In this document: piece by piece, positions 61,993-64,000 of the stretch
Layout of the letters: every line of letters starts with the position of its first letter
Position numbering within the stretch: position 1 is the first letter of the stretch
Assembly: GCA_922989275.2 (NCBI GenBank)
Contig: OV277861.1
Span: forward strand, 21,358,479-21,422,478
DNA length: 64,000 nt
DNA from: Gari tellinella
Lineage: Eukaryota > Mollusca > Bivalvia > Cardiida > Psammobiidae
Direction of reading: 5' to 3'
The notes under the pieces: generated by a model
Told to the model about the DNA's origin: nothing
Seen by the model: only the letters and a program-made list of their open reading frames with translations
Databases searched by the model: none
Translations under genes and position numbers: made by a program

Positions 61993-62200
61993 TACAGTGA
62001 AACCTCGCTATTACGACCACTCAAACGAAGGCTAATTGATTGTATAAAAGAGATGTGGCAGCTTAAAGCAAGGTGACAGTGAAACAGAAAGCTCCTAGGA
62101 GCTTTCTGTTTCACTGCCACCTTGCTTTAAGCGTTCACCTATCGTAAACACCCTAATAATTAACAAAATTCAGTGGCCGTAATAAAGAGGTTTTACTGTA
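61993..62200. mobile_element. TA-type hairpin MITE D, full copy
   Basis: 208 bp from TACAGTGAAACCTCGCTATTA to TAATAAAGAGGTTTTACTGTA, with the hairpin GCTTAAAGCAAGGTGACAGT ... GAAAGCTCCTAGGAGCTTTC ... CTTGCTTTAAGC. Confidence 0.85.
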
Positions 62201-62206
62201 TTTGTA

Positions 62207-62706
62207 TTAACCCTTTACTCCATAGATACACATTTTTACACCTTTAATTTATCCCTCCAGGGAAGAAAATAGGTTCCATTCATACAGTCATGAATATGTA
62301 TTATAAGAAATATTTTCTATATCCTAGCAGATTGTAGCTTAAAGCAGGCTGAAAGTAAAGCAGAATGTGCCTTAACCCTTTACCTCATAGCCTGTTTATA
62401 GTTTTGAAGACAGGTGACCACTTAAAGCAGGTTGAAAGTAAAGCAGAATGTGCCTTAAGGCACATTCTGCTTTACTCTCAGCCTGCTTTAAGCTTAAATC
62501 TGCTAGGCTATGTAAAATTTTTGTAATGGTAATTGTTCATGAGGGTATAAACTGGAACTATTTTCTTCAGCGGAGGAATAAATTAAACACGCTAAAAGTC
62601 GCTTCTATAGGGGAAAGGGTTAAGGCACATTCTGCTTTACTTTCAACCTGTTTAATGTGGTCATATATCTACATTATTAGAAACAAGCTATGGAGTAAAG
62701 GGTTAA
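62207..62706. mobile_element. TTAA-type hairpin MITE A split at its centre by another MITE A
   Basis: The outer copy runs from TTAACCCTTTACTCCATAG to CTATGGAGTAAAGGGTTAA. The hairpin arms GCTTAAAGCAGGCTGAAAGT and TACTTTCAACCTGTTTAATG are separated by the inner copy, exactly at the TTAA of GTGCC-TTAA-GGCAC. Confidence 0.87.
62372..62623 (+). mobile_element. TTAA-type hairpin MITE A, inner copy
   Basis: 252 bp from TTAACCCTTTACCTCATAGCC to TATAGGGGAAAGGGTTAA with its own complete hairpin, centre GTGCCTTAAGGCAC. Inserted in the centre of an older copy of the same family. Confidence 0.87.
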
Positions 62707-62850
62707 GTGGTTTTAACAGCAGGGTTTTACTATATTTCACATTAAGTGTGTACTGTAATTAATTTACGACATTAATGTTGGGGTTTGATTGGTGGGTTGA
62801 TTGCTTTAACCTTCTGCATGCTATTGACGAATTTGTGGTAGGTAGCTGTC

Positions 62851-62919
62851 GCAAACAGTTTGGATCCAGATAAATGGTAAAATATTTTAATAACAACCTC
62901 TGGATCTATACTGTTTGTC
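62851..62919. repeat. Worn hairpin of the AAACAGTTTGGATCC type
   Basis: GCAAACAGTTTGGATCCAGA and TCTGGATCTATACTGTTTGTC with an AT-rich loop. Confidence 0.6.
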
Positions 62920-62982
62920 GAAAGAAAATGGAGATATTATATGTTTTAGAATTGAATCAGAGGACAACTTTTTTATATGACA

Positions 62983-63375
62983 ATTACCCCTATACTCCAT
63001 GGGCTGTTTCTAGTATTGAGGCTAGGTGACCACTTAAAGCAGGTTGAAAATAAAGCAGAATGCGCCATAAGGCGCATCACCGCATTCTGCTTTAATTTTC
63101 AGCCTATATTAAGCTACTGTCTGCTAGGATAAAGAATATATTTCTTTTGGTGCAAAATCATTACTGAATAAAGTGGAACTATTTTCTTCCATGTATGAAT
63201 AAGTTAAAAGTGTAAAAATGTGTATTTATGGAGTAATGGATTAAGGTACTATCTACTAGAATATAGAAAATCTTTGTTATGACACAAAATCATGACTGTA
63301 TAAATTGGAACTATTTTCTGCAGTGGAGGAAGAAATTAAAGATGTAAAAATATGTATCTCTGGAGTAGTGGGTTA
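62983..63375 (+). mobile_element. TTAA-type hairpin MITE A with repeated right half
   Basis: A full copy from ATTACCCCTATACTCCATGG to GGAGTAATGGATTAA (63244) is followed by a second right half (63245-63375, CTACTAGAATATAGAAAATC to GGAGTAGTGGGTTA). The hairpin centre is GCGCCATAAGGCGC plus an extra ATCACCGC. Confidence 0.78.
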
Positions 63376-63614
63376 CATAGCATGTTCAAGATTAACCTAA
63401 TTGTTAATCTGCAGACACGATTAGGGAAAACATAGTGTCATAATTGACGACCACAATGCAATTATTGGATGCTGGTTTGTTGTTATTTAAAAGAAGAATT
63501 TCATTCGGTGCTGTAAATGACTTTGATATTAATTGTGGGGCAAATTGCCCATTATCAGTGTTGATGGACATAGAAAATTGTTTTTTAGACTGATGAAGTG
63601 TGGGATACCACTGA

Positions 63615-63878
63615 TTAACTCTTTGAACCCTTGTCACGTATATATGCTTCATTTGCAAACAGTGTACCTCTGAGGGTTACACTTGTCCTATGCAAACAGT
63701 GTAAACCCTGATCAGAGGGCTCCTTAATCAGAGGGCTCCTTAAGGAGCCCTGTGATCAGGGTCTCCACTGTTTGTCATTTTGACATATATTGTAAAAAAA
63801 CCTAAAAAGTCAAAAATGGACTAGACTAAATTGAAAACTAGAATTGTCCATTTGAGTTTTCAGGGAGGAAAGGGTTAG
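63615..63878 (+). mobile_element. TTAA-type hairpin MITE C, copy 2
   Basis: TTAACTCTTTGAACCCTTG to CAGGGAGGAAAGGGTTAG. The hairpin AACAGTGTAAACCCTGATC has its tip partly duplicated (GAGGGCTCCTTAATCAGAGG). A second partial hairpin arm begins at 63918 and runs toward the window end. Confidence 0.82.
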
Positions 63879-64000
63879 CTGTTTCTACGTTGGGAACTAG
63901 TATATATTTTTATTTTGCAAACAGTGTAGACCCTGATCAGAGGGCTTAGACTTCATAATTGGCATTTGTGCTCAACCTAAGAATTCATGTACATTGAGCT

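Noticed and set aside
56303..64000. Further RARS1 exons
   Set aside because: I looked for the next conserved blocks of the enzyme (K-I-Y-D, E-R-G-E-S-F-Y, K-M-S-K) and found none with splice sites. The next exon is probably outside the window.

Overview
The window is animal nuclear DNA, most likely from a bivalve mollusc. It is AT-rich, has GT-AG introns and one recognisable host gene, and is dominated by nested transposable elements. The host gene is the 5' half of cytosolic arginyl-tRNA synthetase (RARS1-type) on the + strand. Seven exons lie between 27025 and 56302, and the gene runs off the right edge. Mollusc is inferred from the repeat style: hairpin-capped modular repeats, a tRNA-type SINE and TTAA-flanked hairpin MITEs. 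No sequence search was possible.

Layout. 1-1077: 3' end of a non-LTR element. 1078-9919: Gypsy-like LTR element 1 (minus strand) with an extra SGNH-hydrolase-like ORF, a gag split by a hAT-type MITE, pol, and an integrase reduced to its C-terminus. About 10.6-25.9 kb: a 36-bp satellite carrying CCAAT motifs, broken by two copies of one hAT-like element in opposite orientation. The second copy (14914-25043) holds a CR1-like LINE, which holds a TTAA-flanked element, which holds a GC-rich palindromic element. 27.0-56.3 kb: RARS1. Its first intron (17.4 kb) is filled mainly by Gypsy-like element 2 (27402-40751, antisense to the gene) and an RTE-like LINE. The later introns and the right flank (44-64 kb) are crowded with hairpin MITEs, modular minisatellite repeats and LINE tails.

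Most notable is element 2. From 5' LTR to 3' LTR on the minus strand it encodes a Gag with an N-terminal helix-hairpin-helix-like segment and a CCHC knuckle, then protease-RT, then RNase H-integrase ending in a PHD finger. After pol, in the position of env, comes a 916-residue ORF whose C-terminus is a TatD-type metal-dependent nuclease with every expected ligand present. The LTRs differ at about 3 of 244 sites by eye, so the insertion is young. Both LTR elements share a TTTAAAC heptamer, a 6-nt spacer and a stem-loop at the gag-pol junction, with pol in the -1 frame. That is a textbook programmed frameshift layout.

The MITEs give a second theme. A TTAA-flanked family has a long hairpin with TTAA at its exact centre. 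Twice in this window that central TTAA has received another TTAA-specific MITE, once a copy of the same family.
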